A DNA stretch of 64,000 nucleotides from Acidimicrobiales bacterium (GCA_028285495.1 JANQPB010000022.1:189969-253968); one strand, 5' to 3'; positions 7,721-17,042 are shown, counted from the stretch's first letter. Program-made: numbers and translations. The notes: generated by a model from the letters alone, not told the origin.

Positions 7721-8635
7721 TCAGGCCAGCCAGGCCACCAGGGCGGCGGCGACGTCCTCGCCCCGATCGTCCTGCAGGAAGTGTCCGCCCGGCTCGAAGG
7801 TCTGGTGGGGTTGGCCGGCGGCGCCGGGCACCCGCTCGATGAACGCAGCACCGAGCTGGCCGAGCACCTGGTCCCCGGGACACCACAGGGTGAGGAACGG
7901 CTTCGTCCACGACTCCAGGACCTCCCAGGCGGCCAGGTTCTCCTGCACCCCGCCGTGTTCGGGCGTGATCGGGACCAGGCACGGGAACTCGAGCGCGCCG
8001 GCGGTGAACGCCGCGTCGGGGAACGGGGCCGAGTAGGCCGCCTTCTCCGCCTCGGTCAGCTCGCGGGCCTGCATCGCCCGCTCCATCAGCGCCCCGGTGT
8101 CGGTGAAGTCGGTCGCCTGCGACAGCTCCAGCCAGAAGTCGAAGCCGGGGCCGAGCGACTCACCGATCGGGAGGCCGGTGTTGCCGATGGCGATGCGGTC
8201 GAACCGCTCGGGTGACCCGGTGGCGACCCGCAGACCGATCAGGCCACCCCAGTCCTGGGCGAACAGGGTGGCCGGCGGGAGGTCGATGGCGTCGAGGAAG
8301 CCCTGCAGCCAGCCGACGTGGGCGGCATAGGTGTAGGCCGATCGCTCGGTCGGCTTGTCCGATCGACCAAACCCGATCAGGTCGGGGACGACACACCGGC
8401 GGCCGGCCTCGACGAGGATCGGGATCATGCGCCGGTAGAGATAGCCCCAGGTCGGCTCGCCGTGCAACAGGAGCAGGGGCGGGGCGTCGGCCGGTCCCGC
8501 CTCGACGTAGGCCATGCGGAGGCCGTCGACGTCGACGTAGCGGGGCTCGTGGGCGAAGTCGTCGAGCCCCTCGAAGCGGGCGTCGGGGGTGCGGACGAAC
8601 GAGACGCCGCCCGGCGTCCTCTTGGCATCGGTCAT
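7721..8635 (-). CDS. dhmA: Haloalkane dehalogenase
   Basis: A 304-residue alpha/beta hydrolase of the haloalkane dehalogenase type (EC 3.8.1.5), which hydrolyses haloalkanes to an alcohol, halide and a proton. The oxyanion motif is HGEPTWGYLYR, the nucleophile Asp128 lies in AQDWGG with the halide-binding Trp129 next to it, the acid is Asp255 (PGDQVLG) and the base His285 (PGGHFLQDD). The acid after strand 6/7 and the HGEPTW motif fit subfamily HLD-I (DhlA/DhmA-like). Length is normal. TAGGTT at 8647-8642, 6 bases upstream, suggests a leaderless transcript. True substrate is not known. Confidence 0.87.
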   Translation of the reverse strand: MTDAKRTPGGVSFVRTPDARFEGLDDFAHEPRYVDVDGLRMAYVEAGPADAPPLLLLHGEPTWGYLYRRMIPILVEAGRRCVVPDLIGFGRSDKPTERSAYTYAAHVGWLQGFLDAIDLPPATLFAQDWGGLIGLRVATGSPERFDRIAIGNTGLPIGESLGPGFDFWLELSQATDFTDTGALMERAMQARELTEAEKAAYSAPFPDAAFTAGALEFPCLVPITPEHGGVQENLAAWEVLESWTKPFLTLWCPGDQVLGQLGAAFIERVPGAAGQPHQTFEPGGHFLQDDRGEDVAAALVAWLA

Positions 8636-8641
8636 GGGGCG

Positions 8642-8647
8642 AACCTA
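8642..8647 (-). promoter_or_regulatory. Minus-10 hexamer TAGGTT, leaderless
   Basis: TAGGTT on the minus strand ends 6 bases before the dehalogenase ATG, the spacing seen repeatedly in this window. Confidence 0.5.
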
Positions 8648-8737
8648 CTGCGACACCCCGACCTGGTCCATCGGTGGACCGGCGCTGGCACGTCACCCCC
8701 GCCGCCCAAAACGCGGAGCAGCCAGGATGTGCTTGGC

Positions 8738-9097
8738 CTACCCGGGTGCCGGCGGGTCGAAGGCGACGAGGAAGCTGTGCTCCCAGGATCCCTCACCCGG
8801 ACGGTACTTCTCGGCCAGGAGCGCCCCGGCGAGCGATCGCTCGCGATCGTCGAGCCGGAAGCGGGCCCGGACCGGCCGATCGATCGGCCCGACCCGCAAC
8901 CGTGCGTCGGGATCGGCCCGCAGGTTGCGGACCCAGTCCGAGGTCTCGCCGCCTCCGGAGACGAGATAGACGATGCCATCGAGATAGCCCCACCAGATCT
9001 CGATCTCGTGGGGGCGACCGCTTCGCCGGCCGGTTGTCGTCAGGTAGGCGTTCACCTCGTCGGCACGGGCGGCGAACGGCTCCAGCGTTGCGCTCAC
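8738..9097 (-). CDS. Nitroreductase/deazaflavin-dependent oxidoreductase-like (DUF385-type) protein
   Basis: A 119-residue protein with the split-barrel pattern TTTGRRSGRPHEIEIWWGYLDGIVYLVSGGG followed by DWVRNLRADPDARLRVG, close to the F420-dependent nitroreductase (Ddn/DUF385) family. The GTG start overlaps the stop of the aldo/keto reductase (GTGA), so the two are coupled. The family often binds F420, FMN or haem; the cofactor here is inferred. Confidence 0.75.
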   Translation of the reverse strand: MSATLEPFAARADEVNAYLTTTGRRSGRPHEIEIWWGYLDGIVYLVSGGGETSDWVRNLRADPDARLRVGPIDRPVRARFRLDDRERSLAGALLAEKYRPGEGSWEHSFLVAFDPPAPG

Positions 9098-10098
9098 AGG
9101 CCAACCACCTGCGACGCAACCTCCCCGTTGACGAAGCCGACCGTGTCCCGGATGAACGCGCCGGGGAAGCCGAGGTCGACCGGCGCGGCGGCGTCGATGC
9201 TGGCCAACTGGTCCTCGCTGAGCCGGAGATCGACGGCGCCGAGCGCGTCGATCACCTGCCCGACCCGGGTCGAGCCGACGATCGGGTGGGGCGCCGACGG
9301 TCGGGCCAGCAGCCAGGCGAGTGCGACCTGCGCGCTCGATGCCCCGGTCTGGCCGGCGACCTCGGCGACGGCGAGGGCCGTGGCCCGCTCGGGCCCGCTC
9401 AGCGCCGACGCGGCGTCGCCGTCGGCGTATCGACCGGAGAGGATGCCGCCGCTCAGCGGGCTCCAGGCCGCCATGGCCAGCCCGTAGGCCTTCGCCATCG
9501 GCACGAGCTCCCGCTCGACGTCGCGAGCCACGGCGCTGTAGGGGACCTGGATCGCCGAGAACGGCGTCCGACCGAGGCCGGCGGCCCACGTGTTGGCCCG
9601 GGCGACCACCCAGGCCGGGGTGTCGGAGATGCCGGCCGCCAGCACGACACCCCGGGTGACCAGGTCGTCGACCCCGCGCACGGTCTCCTCGATGTCGGTC
9701 AGGTGATCCCAGACGTGGACCCACAGGATGTCGATGTGGTCGGTGCCGAGTCGCTCCAGGCTCCGTTCGACCGATCGGCGGAGGCTCTTGCGGTGGTTCC
9801 CGGCCGAGTTGGGATCGGTGCCGTCGACGCCGAGCGAGTACTTGGTCGACAGGATGATCGAGTCCCGCTCGCTGGCGACGAGGTCGCCGACCATCCGCTC
9901 GCTCAGACCGTCGGTGTAGCGGTTCGCCGTGTCGATCGTGTTGCCGCCTGCGGCCCGGTAGGCCTCGTAGATCTTGGCGGCCTCGGTGGCATCGGCGGTC
10001 CGACGACCGGCCCAGTCGGTGCCGTCACCGAACATCATCGTGCCGAGGATGAGATCCGACACCCGGATCCCGGAGGTGCCGAACGCCCGATAGCGCAT
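9094..10098 (-). CDS. Aldo/keto reductase
   Basis: A 334-residue NADPH-dependent aldo/keto reductase. The typical start (YRAFGTSGIRVSDLILGTMMFG), the tetrad region (NTIDTANRYTDGLSERMVG with the Asp and Tyr, ILSTKYSLG with the Lys, DILWVHVWD with the His) and the phosphate-binding end (HPIVGSTRVGQVIDAL) are visible. A good ribosome site (GAAGGAG, 7 bases from the ATG) marks the start. It is divergent from a TetR gene with an inverted repeat between them, so it is probably induced by the substrate or ligand of that repressor. Confidence 0.9.
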   Translation of the reverse strand: MRYRAFGTSGIRVSDLILGTMMFGDGTDWAGRRTADATEAAKIYEAYRAAGGNTIDTANRYTDGLSERMVGDLVASERDSIILSTKYSLGVDGTDPNSAGNHRKSLRRSVERSLERLGTDHIDILWVHVWDHLTDIEETVRGVDDLVTRGVVLAAGISDTPAWVVARANTWAAGLGRTPFSAIQVPYSAVARDVERELVPMAKAYGLAMAAWSPLSGGILSGRYADGDAASALSGPERATALAVAEVAGQTGASSAQVALAWLLARPSAPHPIVGSTRVGQVIDALGAVDLRLSEDQLASIDAAAPVDLGFPGAFIRDTVGFVNGEVASQVVGL

Positions 10099-10133
10099 GT
10101 TGGGACTCCTTCGCGTTGACGTCCACGAGAAAG

Positions 10134-10147
10134 ACAGACCTGTCTGT
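10134..10147. promoter_or_regulatory. TetR operator, ACAGAC-N2-GTCTGT
   Basis: A perfect 6+6 inverted repeat with a 2-base spacer lies 36 bases upstream of the aldo/keto reductase start and 81 bases before the divergent TetR. This sequence class is a well-known TetR-family operator, so repression of both directions is likely. Confidence 0.6.
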
Positions 10148-10215
10148 TCAATCGAACCTAGCGGCCGATCAGCGTGACCACGACCCCGGCATCCAGGGCC
10201 GATCGCCGCCCGCCC

Positions 10216-10221
10216 TAGACT
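10216..10221 (+). promoter_or_regulatory. Minus-10 hexamer TAGACT, leaderless
   Basis: TAGACT ends 6 bases before the GTG of the TetR gene. Confidence 0.5.
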
Positions 10222-10227
10222 GCGGCC

Positions 10228-10827
10228 GTGGCTACTCCGGCGCCCCGTGGCGGCCCTGGCGCCCCCGGCGCCCGGGAGCGCATCTTGGCGACCTCGGCCG
10301 AGCTGTTCTACGCCAACGGGTTCGGCGCGGTCGGCGTCGACCGCATCATCGCCGAGGCCGGGGTGGCCAAGGCCACGCTGTACCGCCACTTCCGGACCAA
10401 GGACGAGCTCGTCGTCGCCTACCTCCAGCAGGCCAACGACGACTTCTGGGCCTGGATCGAGGGCGGCGTCGGCCCGGATGCCGAGGGCGCCGACCTGCTC
10501 GTCGAGATCTTTCGGCTGATCGAGGCCCAGGCCACCAGCCCCGTGTGCCGTGGCTGCGCCTTCCAGGCCACGGCGGCCGAGTTCCCCGATCCGACGCACC
10601 CGGCCCACGCCGTCGCCGCGGCCCACAAGCGGGAGGCGCTCGATCGGTTCACCGCGATCGCCACCGACGCCGGACTGCGCGATCCCCGCGGACTGGCCTC
10701 GACGCTGCTGCTGCTGATGGATGGCGCGTGGGCCGCGACCCGGATGTTCGGGGCCGACAACCACAGCGCAGGCCTGGCCGCGACTGTCCGCCGGCTCGTC
10801 GCCGCCGACACCGACACCGACGGTTAG
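10228..10827 (+). CDS. TetR/AcrR family regulator
   Basis: A 199-residue repressor with a textbook N-terminal HTH (VGVDRIIAEAGVAKATLYRHFRTKDELV, residues ~33-60). The ligand domain contains PVCRGCAFQATAAEF, a feature of the subfamily whose operators resemble ACAGACCTGTCTGT. The GTG start is fixed by the upstream TAGACT box. Probably regulates itself and the divergent aldo/keto reductase. Confidence 0.87.
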   Translation: MATPAPRGGPGAPGARERILATSAELFYANGFGAVGVDRIIAEAGVAKATLYRHFRTKDELVVAYLQQANDDFWAWIEGGVGPDAEGADLLVEIFRLIEAQATSPVCRGCAFQATAAEFPDPTHPAHAVAAAHKREALDRFTAIATDAGLRDPRGLASTLLLLMDGAWAATRMFGADNHSAGLAATVRRLVAADTDTDG

Positions 10828-10880
10828 TCGCGGCGAGAGCGGGGGCGTGCCGCCGGCGGTGTGGTCGCCACGGACAACGG

Positions 10881-10912
10881 GGAGACCCCCGGGCACCGGC
10901 CCGGGGGTCTCC
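10881..10912. terminator. Strong hairpin between convergent genes
   Basis: A perfect 14-base GC-rich stem (10881-10894 with 10899-10912) with loop ACCG lies between the TetR stop and the subtilase stop. No T-run follows on either side, as is common in high-GC actinobacteria; it could act on both strands. Confidence 0.6.
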
Positions 10913-10950
10913 GTCGTCACGGGCCCCGCTCGGCGGGGCGACCGCTCGGG

Positions 10951-13881
10951 TCAGCGGTTGTCGACGTCGATCAGGGTCAGGCCGATGAGGCCGGCCCCGT
11001 CACTGTGCGACACCGCACCGATGTGCCATTCGCCGGCGGTGGCGCCGGTCCAGGACACACCGACGTCGGCCGACTGGCCGAGCGTGGCCGACGACGGTGC
11101 GTCGACGACCAGGCTGCCGCCCGGCGTTGCCGAGATGACCCAGGTGTACAGGTCGTACGGCGAGTCACCGCCCGGAGCCGACCAGCCTTGCACCCAGATG
11201 TCGTAGGTGTCGTCGGCCGGCAGGATCAGGCTGATCTCCTCGTCGGTGCCGCCGGCGGTGCTGGACGCCACCTGGTTCCCGTTCGAGTCGAGGACGAAGA
11301 GGTCGATGTCGGCCGCGGCCTCGGTGGCCTCGGGCGGCATCTTGATCAGCAACGCCGCCGCACCGGAGGTGGTGACCTGGTGCAGGTTCGAGGCGCCGTC
11401 GTCCGGATCGAAGCTCTGGTCCGGGTCCTGGGCGACGACGCCGCTGGACACGGTCGCCGCCTCGAGGCCGTGACCGGCGGCGATGTAGTCACCGGTGTAC
11501 CCGAAGGTGACCGGAACGGTGACCTCGCCGTCGACCCCGCTGCCATCGACCTGGGCCGGGGCGGCCAGGCTGACGCCACGGACGGCGATCGGGCTCCGGA
11601 CCTTGTAGTTGCCGCCGGCCCACGTGAGGGAGCCGTGGCGCCACTCGCCGACCGGAGCGGACACGTTGGTGATCGTCACCTGGAACGTTGCGCTCTGACC
11701 CGGCATCAGCTTCATGGTCGACGGGGTGACCTCGACCTCGTAGCCGTCGGGGGCGTCGACGATCGGGCGGTACATGACGGCGTGCTTCTCTTCGGCCACG
11801 CTCGTCACGGTCCTGGTGATCGTCTGCGACCCGCCGAGGTTGGCGATGCCGATCGACGGGTAGTTGAGATCGACGGCCTTGATCGGGACGCCGATCGAGT
11901 CGAGGAACGGACACGTCGTCGGGTTCAACGCCTCCGGGAAGGCGTCACACATGAAGCCGAGGTAGTCGAAGAAGCCGGCCTCGTAGACCAGACCCGGCTG
12001 GAAGGCCGAGCCGTGACGGCGAGGCTTGCCGATGTCGACGTGGCCGGCACCGAAGTCGAAGGGATCGGCCGCCGTGGCCTGGTCGTCGTCGACCACGTCC
12101 TGGTGGGCCGTGGTCATCAGCGCCGACTTGACCGCCGCCGCGCTCCAGTCGGGATGGGCCTCATCCATCAGGGCCATGAGACCGGCGACGTGCGGGCTCG
12201 ACATCGAGGTGCCGGCGATCGCCGCGAACTGGCTGCCGTCCGGCGTGGCCACCGGCGAGTAGCCGGCCAGGATCTGCAGACCCGGGGCGGTCACGTCCGG
12301 CTTGATGATGTCGGCGGCGACCGGGTTCGGACCACGAGACGAGAAGATCGTCATCGACGGGGCGGCGTCGAAGCTGGTCTTGCCGACGATCGTGATGTTG
12401 GCCCTGGCGTTGGGGCGCTGGGCGATGAACTGCTTGAGCGCCATGCCGTCGGTGTAGTTGAGGTGGACGCTCGGCACCGAGTGCGGGTCGGTGAACAGGT
12501 TGTCGTTGTCGGTGTTGTTGTACAGCACCATGCCGACACCACCGGCCTGCAGCACGGCAAGGCTCTTGGCCGCCCTGGCCGTGGCACCACGGCGACAGAG
12601 CACGATCTTGCCCGTCACCTCGGCCGGGTCGAGCGTGCCCGGGATGCAGAGGTCGCCGCCGGCGAACTCGGCGTCGACGACGTTGTTGCGACCGAGGCCC
12701 GGCGTCAGCGAGGCGCCGCGGAACCGGACGTTGGAGTTGAACCGGACCTCGGAGCCGAAGAACCGCTCCTGGGTGCTGGCACCGACGGTGGTCAGCCACG
12801 GCTTGGTCGCCGGGTCGCCGAGCGTGGCGGCACCGGAACCGGAGTTGCCGGCCGAGGTGGCCACGTGGACACCGGCGTCGGCCGCGAACAGGAAGGCGAT
12901 CTCGTCGGCACCGACGCCGCCGGCGCCACCACCGATCGAGTAGTTGATCACGTCGACACCGTCGAACACGGCCTGGTCGATCGACAGCGCCAGGTCGGAG
13001 GTGAAGCCACCGAGGACACCGAGGCCCTTGTAGGCGATGATCCGGGCCCGGGGAGCGACACCGGAGATCTTGCCGAGCTTGCGGCCGAAGATCTCGGCCT
13101 CGACGTTGGCGTTGCCAGCCGCCGTGGTGGCGGTGTGGGTGCCGTGGCCGTCGTCGTCACGGGCCGAGTCGAACTCGTTCGGGTCGGCGCCGATCACGGA
13201 CCGATAGGTCGGGATCGTCTGCCGGGCGCCGATGAGCTTGTTGTTGCACTCGAACGGCGCGTCGAGCGGGTTGTGGGCCGTGTTGCCGAAGTCACAGGCC
13301 GGGAAGAACGTCTCGTCGAGCACGATGCCGAGGTCGGAGTAGCTGCCGTCGTCGGCCACCGATGGGTGCTCCGGCCAGATGCCCGAGTCGATGATGCCGA
13401 CGATGACGTCCTCGCCGAGCAGGCCCGACCGGTGGGCCTCACCCTGGCCGGTCAGGCCGAGGAACTCGAGGCTCGAGTCGGTCTGCGGCTGGCGCAGGAA
13501 GTCCTCCAGCACCATCAGCACGCCGTCGTTCGACTTGGCCCGCGCCACCTGTGCGTCGGTCATCTCGGCGGCGAAGCCGTTGAGGGCGGCGGTGTACTTG
13601 CTCGAGATGGCGTCGCGGCCGAGCCCGGCTGCGGCGGCGACGGCGTCCTGATCGGCCTTGAGCTCGGCGGCCCTGGCCTGGGCGGCTGCACTGTTGACGC
13701 CGTCGATCCCGAACTCGGTGATCAGCGGCTCGTCCGCGAGGACGACGACGTAGCGGCCGCTCTGCTCGTCTGGGGTCGGCGGACCGTCGTCGAACTCGGC
13801 GGACACCGGCGAGGCCAGTGCGCCGACGACGGCGAGGGAGAGTGCAGCGGCAAGCCACGCTCGAAGCGATCTTCTGGTCAC
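10951..13881 (-). CDS. Secreted S8 (subtilisin) family peptidase with PA and C-terminal domains
   Basis: A 976-residue secreted protease. From the N-terminus: signal peptide (RRSLRAWLAAALSLAVVGALASPVSA, cut near residue 28), an I9-type propeptide (about 42-130), then the catalytic domain with Asp165 (VGIIDSGIW), His246 (DDDGHGTHT), oxyanion Asn346 (SAGNSGSG) and Ser559 (AGTSMSSPHVAG). A PA domain is inserted at about 400-500. An Fn3-like domain of the cucumisin type (LNYPSIGIANLGG) and a C-terminal beta domain resembling a pre-peptidase (PPC) module follow. The GTG at 13881 has AAGGAAGG 8 bases upstream and begins exactly at the signal peptide. Role: extracellular protein degradation. Confidence 0.9.
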   Translation of the reverse strand: MTRRSLRAWLAAALSLAVVGALASPVSAEFDDGPPTPDEQSGRYVVVLADEPLITEFGIDGVNSAAAQARAAELKADQDAVAAAAGLGRDAISSKYTAALNGFAAEMTDAQVARAKSNDGVLMVLEDFLRQPQTDSSLEFLGLTGQGEAHRSGLLGEDVIVGIIDSGIWPEHPSVADDGSYSDLGIVLDETFFPACDFGNTAHNPLDAPFECNNKLIGARQTIPTYRSVIGADPNEFDSARDDDGHGTHTATTAAGNANVEAEIFGRKLGKISGVAPRARIIAYKGLGVLGGFTSDLALSIDQAVFDGVDVINYSIGGGAGGVGADEIAFLFAADAGVHVATSAGNSGSGAATLGDPATKPWLTTVGASTQERFFGSEVRFNSNVRFRGASLTPGLGRNNVVDAEFAGGDLCIPGTLDPAEVTGKIVLCRRGATARAAKSLAVLQAGGVGMVLYNNTDNDNLFTDPHSVPSVHLNYTDGMALKQFIAQRPNARANITIVGKTSFDAAPSMTIFSSRGPNPVAADIIKPDVTAPGLQILAGYSPVATPDGSQFAAIAGTSMSSPHVAGLMALMDEAHPDWSAAAVKSALMTTAHQDVVDDDQATAADPFDFGAGHVDIGKPRRHGSAFQPGLVYEAGFFDYLGFMCDAFPEALNPTTCPFLDSIGVPIKAVDLNYPSIGIANLGGSQTITRTVTSVAEEKHAVMYRPIVDAPDGYEVEVTPSTMKLMPGQSATFQVTITNVSAPVGEWRHGSLTWAGGNYKVRSPIAVRGVSLAAPAQVDGSGVDGEVTVPVTFGYTGDYIAAGHGLEAATVSSGVVAQDPDQSFDPDDGASNLHQVTTSGAAALLIKMPPEATEAAADIDLFVLDSNGNQVASSTAGGTDEEISLILPADDTYDIWVQGWSAPGGDSPYDLYTWVISATPGGSLVVDAPSSATLGQSADVGVSWTGATAGEWHIGAVSHSDGAGLIGLTLIDVDNR

Positions 13882-13966
13882 GGGAGCAGCCTTCCTTGGT
13901 GGAGATAGGTGTCGAATCTGCAAACTAGTCGTCATGTCTGCGTGAATCTAGAAGCAGGCAATTTTC

Positions 13967-13984
13967 CCTTGGGTGTCCCCAAGG
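13967..13984. terminator. Hairpin upstream of the subtilase
   Basis: CCTTGGG-TGTC-CCCAAGG is a perfect 7-base stem, 60 bases beyond the end of the F420 oxidoreductase gene and before the subtilase promoter region. It could end the former transcript; there is no T-run in that direction. Confidence 0.4.
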
Positions 13985-14043
13985 TCGAGCAGCGACCCGG
14001 ACGGAGATTCGCTACAATCCGGCCCGCTCGATGCCGGGAACTG

Positions 14044-14928
14044 TCAGAAACGAGACATGATCGTCTCGGCGAAGGTCTCGATCTTCCGCCTGGCCCGTTC
14101 ACGGTCGTCGATCAGGTCGGGCAGCATCAATGGGCACATCAGCCGATCGGCGCCAAGGTCCTCGAATCGTCGAGCCGTCTCGAGATCGAGCACGTTGCCT
14201 GCCGTGATCTCGATGGCGGCCGGGTCACGACCGGCGTCGACCGCCGCCGAGCGGACGGTCTCGAGAAGCGGACCGAGATCGTCCGGCGTGGCCCTGGCGG
14301 GGAAGAAGCCGTCGCCGAGCCGACCCGCTCGGCGGGCCGCGGCCTGGCTGTGGCCACCGATCAGGATGGGGACGGCCGGCCGGCCGTCGATGCGTTGCTC
14401 GGGCTTGGGGAACAGCACCGCGCGGTCGAGGCGGGTGAACCGCCCGTCGAACGTGGCCTCGTCGTCGGCCCACAACGTGCGCAGGACCTGGATGGCCTCG
14501 TCGGTCCTCGCCGCCCGCTCGGCGAACGGCACCCCGACGGCGTCGAACTCCTCCTCGAGCCAGCCGACGCCGATCCCGAACGACAACCGACCGCCCGACA
14601 TGGCGTCGATCGTGGCCAGTTCCTTGGCCAGGACGACCGGGTTCCGCTGGGGCAGGATCACGATCGCCGTGCCGAGCCGGATCCGCTCGGTGGCGCCGGC
14701 GATCGTGGCCAGCCAGGGCAGCGGGTCGGGGTAGTCGAGGTCCTCGGGCCAGCCGAAGCGACCGTCGTCCGAGTACGGGTAGGCGGAGGTGTAGCCGGCG
14801 GGGATGACGACGTGCTCGATCGTCCACAGCGACTCGAAGCCGAGCGACTCGGCGTGGCGGGCCAGGTCGATCGCCGGCTCCCGGCGCGACAGCGGACCGA
14901 TGTTGGCATAGCGCAGCCCGAACTTCAT
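14044..14928 (-). CDS. LLM-class F420-dependent oxidoreductase
   Basis: A 294-residue luciferase-like TIM-barrel protein. The start (MKFGLRYANIGPLSRREPAIDLARHAESLGFESLW) and the motifs IRLGTAIVILPQRNPVVLAKELATID, FGIGVGWLEEEFDA and VPILIGGHSQAAARRAGRLGDGF match the actinobacterial F420-dependent branch rather than the FMN branch. GGAGGGGAG precedes the ATG. Substrate unknown. Confidence 0.87.
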   Translation of the reverse strand: MKFGLRYANIGPLSRREPAIDLARHAESLGFESLWTIEHVVIPAGYTSAYPYSDDGRFGWPEDLDYPDPLPWLATIAGATERIRLGTAIVILPQRNPVVLAKELATIDAMSGGRLSFGIGVGWLEEEFDAVGVPFAERAARTDEAIQVLRTLWADDEATFDGRFTRLDRAVLFPKPEQRIDGRPAVPILIGGHSQAAARRAGRLGDGFFPARATPDDLGPLLETVRSAAVDAGRDPAAIEITAGNVLDLETARRFEDLGADRLMCPLMLPDLIDDRERARRKIETFAETIMSRF

Positions 14929-14993
14929 GGTCTCCCCTCCGACCGGTTGCTCCCGGGTGCCCGGGGGTCGGGCGTAGGGTAACGTGCCGGTCC

Positions 14994-15920
14994 ATGTCGG
15001 CCCAGCACAACCCGTCGCTGCCCGCCACCCCCTATCCGTCGCCAGACGTCCGCCGCTGGCGGGTCTACGCCATCAAGTACGCCGAGCGCGACGCTCGCCG
15101 CCCCGAGCACTTCATCGGCGGCGACCCGCACGACGCCCCGATGCCGATGGACTACTTCGTGTGGGCCATCGTCGGCTCCCCGGACGACCCGGGCGGCGCC
15201 GCCGGGGACGGCGACGCCGCGCAGGTCTGGGTCGTCGACACGGGCTTCGACGCCGACGAGGCGGCGAGACGCCAGCGGACGCTCGTCCGGTCGGTGACCG
15301 ACGGGCTGGCCTCCCTCGGCATCGTCGCCGGCGAGGTGACCGACGTCGTCCTCACCCACCTGCACTACGACCACGTCGGTGGTCACCACCAGTTCCCGTC
15401 GGCCCGGTTCCATCTGCAGGATCGCGAGATGGAGTACGCGACGGGCCGATCGATGACCCACCCCGCGATCAGCCACGCCTTCACGGCCGGCCACGTCGCC
15501 GACCTGGTCCGCCAGGTGTACGACCAGCGTGTGGTGTTCCACGACGGGGACGCCGAGCTCGCCCCCGGGATCTCGCTCCACCTGGTCGGCGGTCATACCA
15601 AGGGGCTGCAGGTGGTGCGGGTGGCCACCGAGGTCGGCTGGGTGGTGCTGGCCTCCGACGCCAGCCACTACTACGAGAACATGGAGACCGGCCGACCGTT
15701 CACGATCGTGTGGAACCTCGAGGACATGCTCGAGGGTCACCGGCACTGCTTCCGCCTGGCCTCGTCGCCCGACCTGGTGGTCCCCGGTCACGACCCCGAG
15801 GTCCTGCGTCGCTATCCCCCGGCCCGCCCCGGGCTGGAGGGCGTTGCGGTCCGGCTCGACGTGCACCCGTCGGCGCCGTCGGACACCCGACCGGCGCCGG
15901 CCGTCCCCGACCGGCGCTGA
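14994..15920 (+). CDS. Metallo-beta-lactamase fold hydrolase, N-acyl homoserine lactonase-like
   Basis: A 308-residue MBL-fold hydrolase. The zinc motif HxHxDH is LTHLHYDHVGG, with later ligands His in VGGHTKG, Asp in LASDASHYY and His in VVPGHDPEV, the arrangement of AttM/AiiA-type lactonases. An acyl-lactone or other ester/lactone substrate is inferred by family only. TAACGT (14980-14985) lies 8 bases before the ATG, so the mRNA may be leaderless. Confidence 0.82.
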   Translation: MSAQHNPSLPATPYPSPDVRRWRVYAIKYAERDARRPEHFIGGDPHDAPMPMDYFVWAIVGSPDDPGGAAGDGDAAQVWVVDTGFDADEAARRQRTLVRSVTDGLASLGIVAGEVTDVVLTHLHYDHVGGHHQFPSARFHLQDREMEYATGRSMTHPAISHAFTAGHVADLVRQVYDQRVVFHDGDAELAPGISLHLVGGHTKGLQVVRVATEVGWVVLASDASHYYENMETGRPFTIVWNLEDMLEGHRHCFRLASSPDLVVPGHDPEVLRRYPPARPGLEGVAVRLDVHPSAPSDTRPAPAVPDRR

Positions 15921-16003
15921 CGATCGTCGCCGTCCGTCGGCAGGTCGGCCCGGCCGGCGGCCGGAGCATCGCCGGTCCCCTGCCCCCGCCCCGGTCGGGC
16001 TGA

Positions 16004-16909
16004 TCAGCCGGGACCGAGCAGGCGACGGAGGGCGGGGAAGTAGTGGTCGGCCAGACCGGCCTCGGCCGTGGCCGCCAGCAGCTCGCCGACGGTTCGGGCC
16101 CCGACGGCGTCGACCCCGGTCTCGGCCGCCAGCTCCATGGCGTAGGCCAGGTCCTTGGCTGCGTACGTGGTCGAGAAGGCCCGCAGCGGGTAGTCGTCCG
16201 GCAGGATTGCCGTCCGGCCGTGGTTGGCCAGCGCGAAGCTGCCACCCGACGCACCGATGATCACGTCGAACACCGTCTCCACGTCGAGCCCGAGGCCGTC
16301 GCCGTGGAGCCGGTCGAGCCCGGTGGCGATGGCGTGGGCCTCGGCCACGGCCCGAACGTTCTGGAACAGCATCATGTTGTTGAGCAGCTTGGTCACCTGG
16401 CCGGAGCCGACGCCGCCGCACCGGGTGACGTCGCTGGCCATCGCCGCCAGGACGGGGCGGACCCGCTCGACGTCGACCGGGTCGCCGCCGACCATGATGC
16501 TGAGCGTGCCGTCGATCGCAGCCTGGCGGGTGCGGGCGATCGGGGCGTCACACCAGCCGGCGCCGAGCTCGGCACAGCGGGCGGCGAGCCGGCGGGTCAG
16601 CGCAACCGGGGCCGTCGTGTGGTCGACGACCAGCTGGCCCGGCCCCAGCGCCGAGAGCACGCCGTCGGGGCCGGCCACCACCGAGTCGAGCTCCGGCCCA
16701 CCGGGCAGGCTGAGCAGCACGACGTCGACCCGCTCGACGACGCCGGCGACCGAGCCGCCGGCGACCGCCCCGGCCTCGACCAGACCGGCAACCGGCTCGG
16801 ATCGGACGTCGTGGACCACCACCCCGTCGACGGCGGCACCACCGGCCGCGACGAGGTTCCGACACATCGGCTCGCCCATGACCCCCAGTCCGATGAACCC
16901 CACTCGCAT
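16004..16909 (-). CDS. NAD(P)-dependent oxidoreductase, 3-hydroxyisobutyrate dehydrogenase family
   Basis: A 301-residue beta-hydroxyacid dehydrogenase. The Rossmann motif is FIGLGVMGEPMCRNL, the substrate-binding DHTTAPVALTRRLA and SG-loop region, and the catalytic Lys in VTKLLNNMMLFQNV, all in family order. ATG 16909 begins directly at MRVGFIGLG; TAACCT lies 7 bases upstream. Likely acts in branched-chain or hydroxy-acid metabolism; specificity is not readable. Confidence 0.87.
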   Translation of the reverse strand: MRVGFIGLGVMGEPMCRNLVAAGGAAVDGVVVHDVRSEPVAGLVEAGAVAGGSVAGVVERVDVVLLSLPGGPELDSVVAGPDGVLSALGPGQLVVDHTTAPVALTRRLAARCAELGAGWCDAPIARTRQAAIDGTLSIMVGGDPVDVERVRPVLAAMASDVTRCGGVGSGQVTKLLNNMMLFQNVRAVAEAHAIATGLDRLHGDGLGLDVETVFDVIIGASGGSFALANHGRTAILPDDYPLRAFSTTYAAKDLAYAMELAAETGVDAVGARTVGELLAATAEAGLADHYFPALRRLLGPG

Positions 16910-16916
16910 GATGCCG

Positions 16917-16922
16917 AGGTTA
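16917..16922 (-). promoter_or_regulatory. Minus-10 hexamer TAACCT, leaderless
   Basis: TAACCT on the minus strand ends 7 bases before the dehydrogenase ATG. Confidence 0.45.
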
Positions 16923-17042
16923 GGGCCGCCGACACGACCGACGCCCACCCGCTCGCTCGTGCGTTACCCAGGCCGGGGACCTACGATTGTCGCCCGAGCG
17001 TCGGGTCACCGTGACCGACGGGTGAGATCGACAGGAGCGAGC

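Noticed and set aside
10861..13908. Forward open frame of 1015 codons opposite the subtilase
   Set aside because: The reverse frame has signal peptide, catalytic triad and PA domain; the forward one is repetitive Gly/Asp/Val/Arg text.
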